Below, piece after piece: positions 7,564-13,192 of a stretch of 13,192 nucleotides of DNA. A program made the translations under genes and the position numbers. This DNA comes from Candidatus Micrarchaeum sp. Its GTDB lineage: Archaea > Micrarchaeota > Micrarchaeia > CAILAH01. The notes under the pieces are model-generated. The model was not told the DNA's origin. It was given only the letters and a program-made list of their open reading frames with translations, and did not search any database. The stretch's first letter is position 1, and each line of letters begins with the position of its first letter. The stretch spans positions 5,687-18,878 of the forward strand of contig DYJQ01000002.1 in NCBI GenBank assembly GCA_020723045.1. Direction: 5' to 3'.

Positions 7564-8013
7564 CTACTCCTCTATAACCCTTGGTGTATACTTGAGGTGT
7601 GATAGTATAAGGAAGAACAACATGAGGATCAGACCGGTTAATAGCGATGATATGGAGAAATTGAGCACAACTAGTGCAATCGCTATGAGCACTCCAGCCC
7701 CGCCGTAGATGATGAGTGAGCGCTCGAATTCACCCCTCTTTTTCTTATGCTCTGGAAGGCATGCTTCGCACACGATAAGCGTATTGCCTTTATCCACACC
7801 CGCCTTATGTTTTACCCATCTTATTGTCTTGATTACATAATCATCCGCCACAGCATACCCGCGCGTATGCTTGAGACAGCGTATGCACACACCGCTAACA
7901 GTCCCCTTATGCCTGCGGTGCCCTTGCTGCCGCTTCCCGCCATTGCCAGCCGTTTTCGTTTCGGCCTGCCGTCCAAAGAGCGATGCCAAAAACCCACCAT
8001 CTTCTTTAGTCAC
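7564..8013 (-). CDS. Membrane protein with CxxC-CxxC zinc-binding domain, 149 aa
   Basis: The start is a GTG overlapping the end of the ATPase gene by 8 bases, with an excellent ribosome binding site (GGAGGTTGA) about 6 bases upstream, so the two are translationally coupled. The N terminus is basic and flexible (KTAGNGGKRQQGHRRHK). A zinc-ribbon-like module follows, with C43xxC46 and C82xxC85 about 35 residues apart. Two membrane helices close the protein (about 100-117 and 122-139), so both termini should be cytoplasmic. The fold is that of a membrane-tethered zinc finger; no known family was recognised. Its position between the motor ATPase and the coiled-coil protein suggests a cytoplasmic-face adaptor of the secretion complex, possibly contacting nucleic acid or the ATPase. 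This role is inference. Confidence 0.85.
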   Translation of the reverse strand: MTKEDGGFLASLFGRQAETKTAGNGGKRQQGHRRHKGTVSGVCIRCLKHTRGYAVADDYVIKTIRWVKHKAGVDKGNTLIVCEACLPEHKKKRGEFERSLIIYGGAGVLIAIALVVLNFSISSLLTGLILMLFFLILSHLKYTPRVIEE

Positions 8014-9574
8014 TTAATTCAACCTCCGTGCTCTCCCCGCGTATACCGAGTTTCTTGTAGTCCGCCTCTGAGAATATATTGATTATCACACTATCCTCAA
8101 CGCCAAGGTCTTTCAGGAAGCCGGTCACATCGTTCCTGTCTACGTTGTACCTCTCAAGCATTATGACAAAGTCTACAACATCCATATGCCTGTTGCTCTT
8201 GTCAAACGTTGATGTGATCTCCTCAACCTTCTCGTCGTTAAGCCCGAACAATCTGAGCTTCTTACGAAGTTCATCCCTCTCAAATGATAACGTCTTACCC
8301 ACAATCTCCTCCTCCCCAATAACCTTTGGCTGTACATCCAGGAAATACTCCACAACAGGCTCCTCACCCTCGATTTTCGAGAGGAGGAACGTCTCCGGGT
8401 ACGGGGTGCTGGTCTGCAATGCCATGTTGACTGCCGCCTGCCCCACACCGAGCCTTGCAATCTGCTGTCTCATATAATCGCTGAAGTTGAGCGAGTTCTG
8501 CAGGTAATCCAAAAACTTCTCAAACTTTACCCGCAGTATGAACGTAGTACCGACGTTTGAGAAGATAGCCTCGCTTATATCTGTTGGGTTTTGTGATGCT
8601 ACGAGTAGGGCGAACTGGTACTTTCGGCCCTCTCTTACAATCATCACTGCATCGCTGTTCTCCTCCTTTGCGATCTTCCATGCCTCATCGAGTACTATGA
8701 TGAGTTTGATGCCTTTCGTCTTTGCCCATCCAGTTGCCCTCATTTTTTCTTTGATAAACTGGAGTATGGATAGCGCCGCCAAGGCTCTCATAGTCTCATC
8801 AGGCAACCCAGATAGGTCCAGGTCAACCTGGCCAGATGTTATAAGCTCATCAAGATGGATGGTGCTCTGCTCTGCAAAGAAGTCTTCTCCCTCTCGCGTA
8901 AACTTCTTTACCCGGTATATGGCATTTTCTAACTCGACTGGGAATTCGTAAGTGCCAGAGCTCAGCTTTTCTTCAAGCACTTTTACCACGTCTTTGAGTG
9001 TCGGCGGTATGAGCAGATTGCCCAGTGCATCTTTCTGATTTTTCTCTGAGAGCTTGAACCCCTTATTCACATATGCCTTCTCAATCGCATCCTCTGTCAG
9101 TCTTTTCTGTTCAGGATAATTCCCTATATCCGTGAGTATCTCAAAGCTCCGTGATATCTGTTTTATGCGGTCGAGCGGTCTCATACCCGCAAGGTCTAGC
9201 AGATTAAGGTATGACCCCCCCCCCAACGCGAGCACCTTGCCTCCAGACTGTTTCACCCATTCCCTATACTCCCCCGCCCAGTCTATGATGAGTGCATTGC
9301 TCTTCCACACAAACGCGGCCCTCGTCAGGAAAGTCTTGATGAAGTACGATTTACCCGCGCCTGTTATTCCAACCACTGCAATGTGCGGGTTTGTTACGTT
9401 TGCGTATGTCCAGTGGAATGGTTCGTTGAATACGGCAGTTCTTCCTATGTAGATTGAGTCTGCAGGGTCGCCTATGATAAGCTCGGCTGGGGGTTCGGGT
9501 GGACGTGTCACAAAACCCCTACTTGCAATATCTGAGCTGTGTATGTTTTTGTTTTTTATTTTGATTGCGCCCAT
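8006..9574 (-). CDS. HerA/VirB4-type AAA+ ATPase (T4SS or DNA-transfer motor), 522 aa
   Basis: This is a P-loop ATPase of the HerA/FtsK superfamily. Walker A is GITGAGKS (69-76), followed by ALIIDWAGEYREW (94-106), the conserved DxxGEY segment of HerA and VirB4 proteins. Walker B is KLIIVLDEAW (290-299; D296, E297), and VASQNP (325-330) carries the sensor glutamine. A small N-terminal beta segment (about 29-55, ELIIGDPADSIYIGRTAV) resembles the HAS-barrel or VirB4 linker. The VirB4 N-terminal domain of about 200 residues is missing, and a helical domain (about 430-500) is added at the end. The first possible start is GTG at 9583, but AGGTGA overlaps it, so ATG at 9574 is chosen. It should form a hexameric cytoplasmic motor powering pilus assembly or DNA movement. 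Pure HerA repair helicases usually sit beside nurA, mre11 and rad50, which are absent here, while pilin and VirB3/B4-like neighbours are present. Confidence 0.93.
   Translation of the reverse strand: MGAIKIKNKNIHSSDIASRGFVTRPPEPPAELIIGDPADSIYIGRTAVFNEPFHWTYANVTNPHIAVVGITGAGKSYFIKTFLTRAAFVWKSNALIIDWAGEYREWVKQSGGKVLALGGGSYLNLLDLAGMRPLDRIKQISRSFEILTDIGNYPEQKRLTEDAIEKAYVNKGFKLSEKNQKDALGNLLIPPTLKDVVKVLEEKLSSGTYEFPVELENAIYRVKKFTREGEDFFAEQSTIHLDELITSGQVDLDLSGLPDETMRALAALSILQFIKEKMRATGWAKTKGIKLIIVLDEAWKIAKEENSDAVMIVREGRKYQFALLVASQNPTDISEAIFSNVGTTFILRVKFEKFLDYLQNSLNFSDYMRQQIARLGVGQAAVNMALQTSTPYPETFLLSKIEGEEPVVEYFLDVQPKVIGEEEIVGKTLSFERDELRKKLRLFGLNDEKVEEITSTFDKSNRHMDVVDFVIMLERYNVDRNDVTGFLKDLGVEDSVIINIFSEADYKKLGIRGESTEVELSD
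9215..9224. repeat. Ten-base C/G homopolymer inside the ATPase gene
   Basis: An unbroken run of ten C on the plus strand (ten G in the coding sense) encodes the Gly-Gly-Gly of LALGGGSYLN, about residues 116-125 of the ATPase. The frame is intact as given. Such tracts are prone to slippage. Confidence 0.95.
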
Positions 9575-9596
9575 CCTCTTCACCTCTCAACTTATC

Positions 9597-10403
9597 TCAC
9601 ACAGTCATTTCTAAAAATTCTGGAAAATCACTCGGGATTCTGCGCTCCCATTCCAGGCACAGCTCTGCATCCTCGCCCCTGAGGTCTGACACCTCTGCGT
9701 TGAGGCTGTTTGATACAATCGCTTTTATCTCTTTACTGTATGCCTGCACTTTATCCATCGCCTCCTGTGGTGTCACGCCTTTTGCCACTGTCATCACGTA
9801 CATCGCAGCGGCCATGGGTTTTACACCGCTTGCAAGCCTCCTGAGCTGGTTTTCATAGACCTCCTTCTCTTTCTGCCACTTATCAAGCTTGATCACATCA
9901 GGCTCGGCCTTCTCCATCTCACGTTTTATCCTCAGCCCGTATTCGTATACCTTGGCTTGTATGCTCTCCCTGTATGCAGTGATATCCTTTGTTGACATGA
10001 CAAGGTTGAATTTTGCAGGCACCTTGATTGCGCTCATAGCCATCTCTATATCACGCAGGTATACATCAACCCTCTCCTCGCTTTTTGCGGAAACCTCCTC
10101 GCGTTCCGGTATGCTCACAAGCAGGAATTTAGCAGCGAGGTATTTCTCGTTAGACCTCTTCAACACTACCTCTTGGCCCGGCGGGAAGACATACCCCCCC
10201 TTTGTGTATGTTATGCCTGCCAGTTTCGTAACAAGCGCGGTTAATATATAGCCTATGTACAGGAATGCCGCGGTTATCACACCAAACAAAAGCCCTATTA
10301 TGAATAGCAGCATACTCGTTTGGAATAGCATATAAAGCGCTACGAGCGTTACGAAAACAACCCCTGCCATCATGTAGAGCTTTGGTATCTTGCGTATAGG
10401 CAT
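9597..10403 (-). CDS. VirB3/VirB4-N-terminal-like membrane protein, paralogue B, 268 aa
   Basis: Two membrane helices lie at the N terminus (about 11-27 and 31-55), after a basic MPIRKIPK start. A cytoplasmic domain of about 200 residues follows: a beta hairpin (YVFPPGQEVVLKR), EKYLAAKFLLVSI (86-98), a coiled-coil-like stretch (about 145-190), KPMAAAMYVMTVAKGVTPQE (195-214) and a closing SNSLNAEV ... LCLEWE. The upstream gene product matches it through most of this length. Short N-terminal helices followed by such a domain resemble VirB3 fused to the N-terminal domain of VirB4, which is the part missing from the ATPase encoded next. A longer frame begins at 10439, but ATG at 10403 is preceded by GGTGAT, a perfect anti-16S match that overlaps the stop of the previous gene, so it is preferred. 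Predicted role: inner-membrane platform that docks the ATPase. Confidence 0.87.
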   Translation of the reverse strand: MPIRKIPKLYMMAGVVFVTLVALYMLFQTSMLLFIIGLLFGVITAAFLYIGYILTALVTKLAGITYTKGGYVFPPGQEVVLKRSNEKYLAAKFLLVSIPEREEVSAKSEERVDVYLRDIEMAMSAIKVPAKFNLVMSTKDITAYRESIQAKVYEYGLRIKREMEKAEPDVIKLDKWQKEKEVYENQLRRLASGVKPMAAAMYVMTVAKGVTPQEAMDKVQAYSKEIKAIVSNSLNAEVSDLRGEDAELCLEWERRIPSDFPEFLEMTV

Positions 10404-10407
10404 GGTA

Positions 10408-11169
10408 TCACCATTCTGGTGCCATAAATTCCCACTCAAAGCAGGACTTGAGGCGGTTGTGCGTCATCTCATCGATGCGTAAGGACATGCTCCCAGAGAA
10501 TGTTGCTTTAATCTCATTTGCCCTTACTTTTGCAGCACTCACTGCCGCATCTTTTGTCGCTCCCTTTGCAGTGGTTGAGATGATGTATGTGACGGCCCGT
10601 GGCTTCTCAGATGATTTGTAGAGCGAATCGAGCCTGCGCTCCCACATCAACTTCTCACGCTCAAGCACCTCAATTTTCATTTCATCAGTCTTTTTCTTTT
10701 GCCTCTCCTGTGCGATCATATCTTCAACTGCGGCCTTCCTCTCATCAATGGCGTGTATGTACTTGCCCATATCCTTCTCGTAAATCACAGCTGAGATCTT
10801 AATCGGGTCCTTGAGGCTCGCGATAGAGCGCTCAAAGTGCTGTGCATAATCATGCATCTCCTCATCGCTCTTGTTCGTCATGGTTTCATATACATCCATG
10901 CTAAGGAAGACGGTGGCGGCATAATCCTCGCCCACTTGTTTTATCACTGCATCCTCACTTGCGTTTATCTCGAAATCGTAAGGCACCTTAATATCCCTCT
11001 GTCCCGCGGTGAGAAGGGGCACGTATATGTTGCCCCAAGCGTAGAATAGATATGCAAGGAAGGCGAGTATTATAGATAGGATTGCAATGGCCTGCAGCTG
11101 GCTCGCGAAAAGGAGTAGAATAGCGCCGAGTGCAAGCGCAGCATATGCAAACGTCTCGCCGGCATTCAT
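10408..11169 (-). CDS. VirB3/VirB4-N-terminal-like membrane protein, paralogue A, 253 aa
   Basis: The architecture is the same as the next gene's: two N-terminal helices (about 7-22 and 26-45), then a cytoplasmic domain. Shared landmarks in the same order are V.KQVGEDYAATVFLSM (75-91), DPIKISAVIYEKD (121-133), a charged coiled-coil-like region (about 140-182), KPRAVTYIISTTAKGATKDA (189-208), EIKATFSGSMSLR (219-231) and a closing CFEWEF. Identity is low but the pattern is continuous, so the pair arose by an old duplication. The ATG at 11169 has a GATGTGAT ribosome binding site and is 12 bases after the pilin stop. The role is inferred to be a VirB3-like membrane platform subunit with a VirB4-N-like docking domain. 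The two may form a heteromer. The Ced DNA importer of Sulfolobales has short membrane partners beside CedB that could be counterparts. Confidence 0.87.
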   Translation of the reverse strand: MNAGETFAYAALALGAILLLFASQLQAIAILSIILAFLAYLFYAWGNIYVPLLTAGQRDIKVPYDFEINASEDAVIKQVGEDYAATVFLSMDVYETMTNKSDEEMHDYAQHFERSIASLKDPIKISAVIYEKDMGKYIHAIDERKAAVEDMIAQERQKKKTDEMKIEVLEREKLMWERRLDSLYKSSEKPRAVTYIISTTAKGATKDAAVSAAKVRANEIKATFSGSMSLRIDEMTHNRLKSCFEWEFMAPEW

Positions 11170-11181
11170 GCAATCACATCT

Positions 11182-11529
11182 CTATATTATCTCTTTGCAG
11201 TTGTACTCGTAGCCCTCAGTAATACCCTCATCTCCGAAAGAACTCGCTGCGAGCTGTACTATGGCTGGCGCACTGAATGCTATGATGAGCCCGAGCACCG
11301 CGCCGATTACCATTGTTGTTGCCCATACGTTCGTTCTTGACCTCATCTCAGCACCGAGAACCTGGCCGATAGCATACACAAGGCCGCCTAGCACGATGAG
11401 CGTGAATGCGACGAGTGGCATCATGCCTTTTACCTGCACGCATATATTATTCAGGTTCTGGCCGATTGAGGCCGCAAATGAGAGTGCAACGCCGAGTACT
11501 ACAAGGTATACCAGTATTTTGGCATTCAT
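11182..11529 (-). CDS. VirB2/CedA1-like pilin, 115 aa
   Basis: This small protein has three hydrophobic segments: 4-22 (signal-like, with SFA-A as a possible signal peptidase site around residue 19), 36-55 and about 69-92. The middle and last carry the VirB2/TrbC pattern: ...ICVQVKGMMPLVAF, LVYAIGQVLGAEMRSRTNVW (a short polar, positively charged turn between two helices), then GAVLGLIIAFSAPAIVQLAA. Two cysteines (C30, C111) could bond. A frame extension starts at GTG 11538, but AGGTGT is well placed for ATG 11529, which is chosen. It is the first gene of the operon, with a strong TATA box just upstream, as expected for a highly expressed pilin subunit. In bacterial conjugation and in the crenarchaeal Ced system such proteins polymerise into the DNA-transfer pilus. 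Assignment is by pattern, since these pilins diverge fast. Confidence 0.85.
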   Translation of the reverse strand: MNAKILVYLVVLGVALSFAASIGQNLNNICVQVKGMMPLVAFTLIVLGGLVYAIGQVLGAEMRSRTNVWATTMVIGAVLGLIIAFSAPAIVQLAASSFGDEGITEGYEYNCKEII

Positions 11530-11557
11530 ATTATACACCTGTTTTATCTATCGTTGC

Positions 11558-11575
11558 TATATTTTAAAAAGGTAA
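11558..11575 (-). promoter_or_regulatory. Promoter of the seven-gene operon
   Basis: On the minus strand CCTTTTTAAAATATAG gives a strong TATA element (about 11560-11573). A start about 26 bases downstream would fall near 11540, about 10 bases before AGGTGT and the pilin ATG. No equally good promoter was seen inside the operon, whose genes overlap or are separated by at most about 22 bases. Confidence 0.6.
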
Positions 11576-11624
11576 TATTAAGATAAACTTGGGGGGTAAT
11601 TGCTCCGATGATTAGTGCAAAGAT

Positions 11625-11630
11625 AAAAAA
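11625..11630 (-). terminator. Oligo-T terminator of tRNA-Lys
   Basis: Six T in a row on the minus strand begin 4 bases after the discriminator base of the tRNA. This is the usual archaeal intrinsic termination signal, and it would also keep tRNA transcription from entering the operon promoter. Confidence 0.6.
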
Positions 11631-11633
11631 GAG

Positions 11634-11747
11634 CGGGCCCGACGGGATTTTTGGGCGGGGTATTGCATAGCACTCTATACAATATACCGGAACCCGTGAC
11701 CTTCGGATTAAAAGTCCGCCGCTCTAGCCAAGCTGAGCTACGGGCCC
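11634..11747 (-). tRNA. tRNA-Lys (anticodon UUU) with a predicted intron in the T-loop
   Basis: Read on the minus strand: acceptor GGGCCCG pairs with CGGGCCC (7 bp), then TA and a D-arm GCTC-AGCTTGGCTA-GAGC. The anticodon arm is GCGGA-CTTTTAA-TCCGA, giving anticodon UUU (Lys), with variable loop AGGTC. The T stem ACGGG/CCCGT is split by an extra 39 bases (11651-11689). Removing them leaves a perfect 7-base T-loop TTCAAAT and a 75-base tRNA with discriminator G; CCA is not encoded. The first pair of the anticodon stem is a G-A mismatch, a small oddity. Every other conserved position (T8, A14, G18G19, T54T55C56, A58) is present once the insert is removed, so this looks like a functional gene rather than a pseudogene. 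Confidence 0.9.
11651..11689 (-). other. Candidate non-canonical tRNA intron (T-loop, after C56)
   Basis: The 39-base insert folds into a hairpin: GGTAT and TGTATAG pair with CTATG-CA-ATACC around an AGTG loop, with a 2-base bulge. A bulge-helix-bulge-like junction can be drawn: exon GGGT pairs with intron GCCC (one G-U), followed by 3-base bulges TCC and AAA. Cutting these after the second base gives exactly the predicted exons. Two extra C in the inner helix make it a relaxed form. Archaeal splicing endonucleases are known to remove introns at non-canonical positions in tRNAs. Confidence 0.75.
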
Positions 11748-11788
11748 ACAGCACTATTTTAAATACATATTTTTATATAAGTTGGATT
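11748..11788. promoter_or_regulatory. Divergent promoter region between tRNA-Lys and nnrD
   Basis: The 41 bases are strongly AT-rich. On the minus strand CTTATATAAAAATA (about 11770-11781) is a TATA box whose start would fall near 11751, just upstream of the tRNA. On the plus strand TTTTAAATACATAT (about 11757-11770) would give a start next to the nnrD ATG at 11789, so nnrD is probably leaderless. The two TATA elements overlap in space and may compete. Confidence 0.55.
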
Positions 11789-12628
11789 ATGAGAGAGAGA
11801 AGTTTTACTAAACTTGTGCGCCGTCCTTCACATTCAACAAAGTATGATTTTGGCCATCTTCTCATAATAGGCGGGAGCAAGCATTACACCGGCCCTCCTT
11901 TATTCAATGCACTTGCCGCGTATACCGCGGGTGTCGATATAGCTACCATCGCCGCACCGAGACGCGCGGCGGATGCGGCTGCCTTTTACAGCCCAGATAT
12001 CATAGCGTATCCGTTGAGTGGGGATGAAGTTGGTGCAAGGCATTTTAATGAACTGTGCTCACTCGTGAGGCGCAAGGCCACCGCAATCCTTGTCGGTGGC
12101 GGTATGGGCCGCACTAAAAGCGCGTTCGCTCTTATTGCTAAGATGCACGGGGCATACCGGGACATACCGTTTATTTTTGATGCAGATGCACTCTACGGTC
12201 TCGGCTACCTGCAACTGAGACCGCATGACTTGGTGATGCCCAACAAGAAGGAATTTGGTGTTATTTGCGGTGGGATGGCAGAAGATGGCCCAAGCGTGAA
12301 AACAGTTGCAGGAAAAATGGGGTGCACACTCCTTGTTAAAGGCGAGAGGGATATTGTTTCTGATGGCTACAGGTATGCTGAAATAAAAAGCAACAAGAAC
12401 GTGGCAGTCCTTGCAAAGGGCGGTACGGGGGATATGCTTGCCGGCATGTGCGCTTCTTTCATTGCACAGGGGATGAATGCTTATGATGCGGCAGTGCTGG
12501 GCGCGCGTATAATGAAGCGTGCGGGCGAGAGGGCCGCCTGCAGGTGCGGGCCATTTTTCATGCCTTCTGAACTGTTGGGCTATTTAGCTGATGAACTGCA
12601 CAACCGCGCGAAATCGAAATGTATATAA
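11789..12628 (+). CDS. nnrD: ADP-dependent NAD(P)H-hydrate dehydratase, stand-alone, 279 aa
   Basis: This is a member of the ribokinase-like NnrD family, which repairs damaged NAD(P)HX by ADP-dependent dehydration in the cytoplasm. Landmarks: LLIIGGSKHYTGPPLFNALA (24-43, usually GGS..Y.GAP), ILVGGGMGR (100-108), FIFDADALYGL (128-138), MPNKKEF (150-156, usually TP+..E), LLVKGERDIV (181-190) and GGTGDMLAG (211-219) with catalytic D215. The fused NnrE epimerase domain found at the N terminus in many bacteria and archaea is absent, so the epimerase must be elsewhere or missing. The frame stays open upstream to about 11651, but that stretch lies within the tRNA-Lys gene on the other strand and adds nothing like the family, so ATG 11789 is chosen; no ribosome binding site is present, matching a leaderless mRNA. 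A Cys-rich CRCGPFF near the end is unusual in my experience. Confidence 0.93.
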   Translation: MRERSFTKLVRRPSHSTKYDFGHLLIIGGSKHYTGPPLFNALAAYTAGVDIATIAAPRRAADAAAFYSPDIIAYPLSGDEVGARHFNELCSLVRRKATAILVGGGMGRTKSAFALIAKMHGAYRDIPFIFDADALYGLGYLQLRPHDLVMPNKKEFGVICGGMAEDGPSVKTVAGKMGCTLLVKGERDIVSDGYRYAEIKSNKNVAVLAKGGTGDMLAGMCASFIAQGMNAYDAAVLGARIMKRAGERAACRCGPFFMPSELLGYLADELHNRAKSKCI

Positions 12629-12661
12629 ACCATAACCTGTTCAACTTTTACCAGTAGGGGG
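12622..12661 (+). promoter_or_regulatory. Promoter and ribosome binding site of the gene at 12670
   Basis: TATATAAA (12622-12629) overlaps the nnrD stop codon and would give a start near 12652. AGGGGG (12656-12661) follows, 8 bases before the ATG at 12670. The gene therefore probably has its own transcript. Confidence 0.5.
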
Positions 12662-12669
12662 TATATCGA

Positions 12670-13192
12670 ATGAGTCTATCTATCAAAGTAAGGTCTATTC
12701 AACTGACTGATAAGAGGGCAAATGATGATATTAGCAACGTTGCCAATGCGCAGAAGAGCGAGACTTGGAGCGAGAGGTTCTGGAAGAGGATTCCAGTAGG
12801 TGTGCGCAACGTTGCGTGGGGCCTTGCATTTGCAGCAATGCTTAGTTTTAATACGCCAGCGTTTAGCGCTACGCCAAAGTACCCTCCCACTACTACGACA
12901 GTCAATGTGAAAGTGATGGATGGCAACACTACATTTACACGTACGATGAAGGTGAAACTCGATAGTGACCTGAAGGAGGCATATCACCAGTATAAAACTG
13001 GCAAACTAAAGAAGCAGTCGATGCTAAACACCATTGTGAGGTATGCGGCGCGGGCAATGAGGGAGCAGAAAATACCTGATGAAAAGTTGGCAGAGGTTGT
13101 TGGCCTGTACTTGGAAGAGCTTGAGAAATGGTATAATAACAAGTCGCGTGTGCCGGCAAAGAAGAAAGTTAAAACACAAACTAAGAAGGAGA
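12670..13192 (+). CDS. Hypothetical exported or membrane-anchored protein, partial (3' end beyond window)
   Basis: An open frame of 174 codons runs off the end of the window with no stop. An N-terminal cytoplasmic stretch of about 48 residues, unusually long for a signal peptide and ending in basic residues (RFWKRIPVGVRN), precedes a hydrophobic segment (VAWGLAFAAMLSFNTPAFSA, about 49-68) with a possible signal peptidase site after FSA. A Pro/Thr-rich linker (PKYPPTTTTV) and a short beta-like part (VNVKVMDGNTTFTRTMKVKL) follow, then a helical region with many Lys and Glu. After that comes a very basic tail (VPAKKKVKTQTKK) at the window edge. No family recognised. The gene is a surface or envelope candidate; the true length is unknown. 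Confidence 0.75.
   Translation, partial: MSLSIKVRSIQLTDKRANDDISNVANAQKSETWSERFWKRIPVGVRNVAWGLAFAAMLSFNTPAFSATPKYPPTTTTVNVKVMDGNTTFTRTMKVKLDSDLKEAYHQYKTGKLKKQSMLNTIVRYAARAMREQKIPDEKLAEVVGLYLEELEKWYNNKSRVPAKKKVKTQTKKE

Noticed and set aside
8006..9574. HerA DNA-repair helicase assignment
   Set aside because: Motifs fit HerA, but nurA, mre11 and rad50 are absent while pilin and VirB3/VirB4-N-like genes are in the same operon, so a secretion or transfer motor is more likely.
4164..11529. Archaellum or type IV pilus cluster
   Set aside because: There is no class III signal peptide pilin, no PilT/FlaI-type secretion ATPase and no PilC/FlaJ-like platform; the ATPase is of the HerA/VirB4 type.
11634..11747. 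tRNA-Lys pseudogene disrupted by an insertion
   Set aside because: Every conserved tRNA position and all stems are intact once the 39-base insert is removed, and the insert has intron-like structure.
11651..11788. 46-codon upstream extension of nnrD
   Set aside because: It overlaps the tRNA-Lys gene and the divergent promoter, and adds nothing resembling the NnrD family.
12676..12987. Minus-strand open frame of 103 codons near the window end
   Set aside because: It is antisense to the better supported plus-strand gene starting at 12670, which has a promoter, ribosome binding site and protein-like composition.
1..13192. CRISPR array, insertion sequence or integrase/attachment site
   Set aside because: No series of spaced direct repeats, no transposase or integrase motifs, and no duplicated tRNA 3' end were seen.

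Overview
The window is archaeal chromosomal DNA. It begins with the 5' part of a 16S rRNA gene on the minus strand. That gene carries archaeal signatures (a near-canonical TTGATCCTGC start and a GCAGCAGGCGCGAAAACTT block). Promoters are TATA/BRE-like, ribosome binding sites follow the GGTGAT pattern of archaeal anti-Shine-Dalgarno pairing, and a tRNA-Lys gene appears to contain an archaeal-type non-canonical intron. The divergent 16S sequence, several unrecognised proteins and tight gene packing would fit a DPANN-type lineage (for example Micrarchaeota or Diapherotrites), but this is inference and no marker here settles it.

Layout: 1-401, 16S rRNA (minus, cut by the window edge), with its leader and promoter up to about 626. 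716-2877, two plus-strand genes of unknown function, one all-helical and one a single-pass membrane protein with a tandem 12-residue repeat. 2964-4097, a GT4 family glycosyltransferase. 4164-11529, a seven-gene minus-strand operon with one clear promoter at its head. 11634-11747, tRNA-Lys(UUU) (minus) with a 39-nt insert in the T-loop. 11789-12628, nnrD (plus), divergent from the tRNA. 12670-13192, the start of a gene for a membrane-anchored or secreted protein that runs off the window.

The centre of interest is the seven-gene operon. In transcription order it encodes a VirB2/CedA1-like pilin, two paralogous proteins that each join two N-terminal membrane helices to a VirB4-N-terminal-like soluble domain, a HerA/VirB4-type ATPase, a membrane zinc-finger protein, a coiled-coil protein with a C-terminal winged-helix-like segment, and an 872-residue two-pass protein with a large ectodomain. 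I read it as a minimal archaeal type IV secretion or DNA-import apparatus related to the crenarchaeal Ced system, with a VirB4 that appears split from its N-terminal domain and with three accessory proteins I cannot assign to known families. No relaxase, VirD4 coupling protein or polytopic VirB6/CedA-like channel is encoded in the window, so DNA uptake or cell-cell contact is at least as likely as self-transmission.

No insertion sequence, CRISPR array or integrase was seen.
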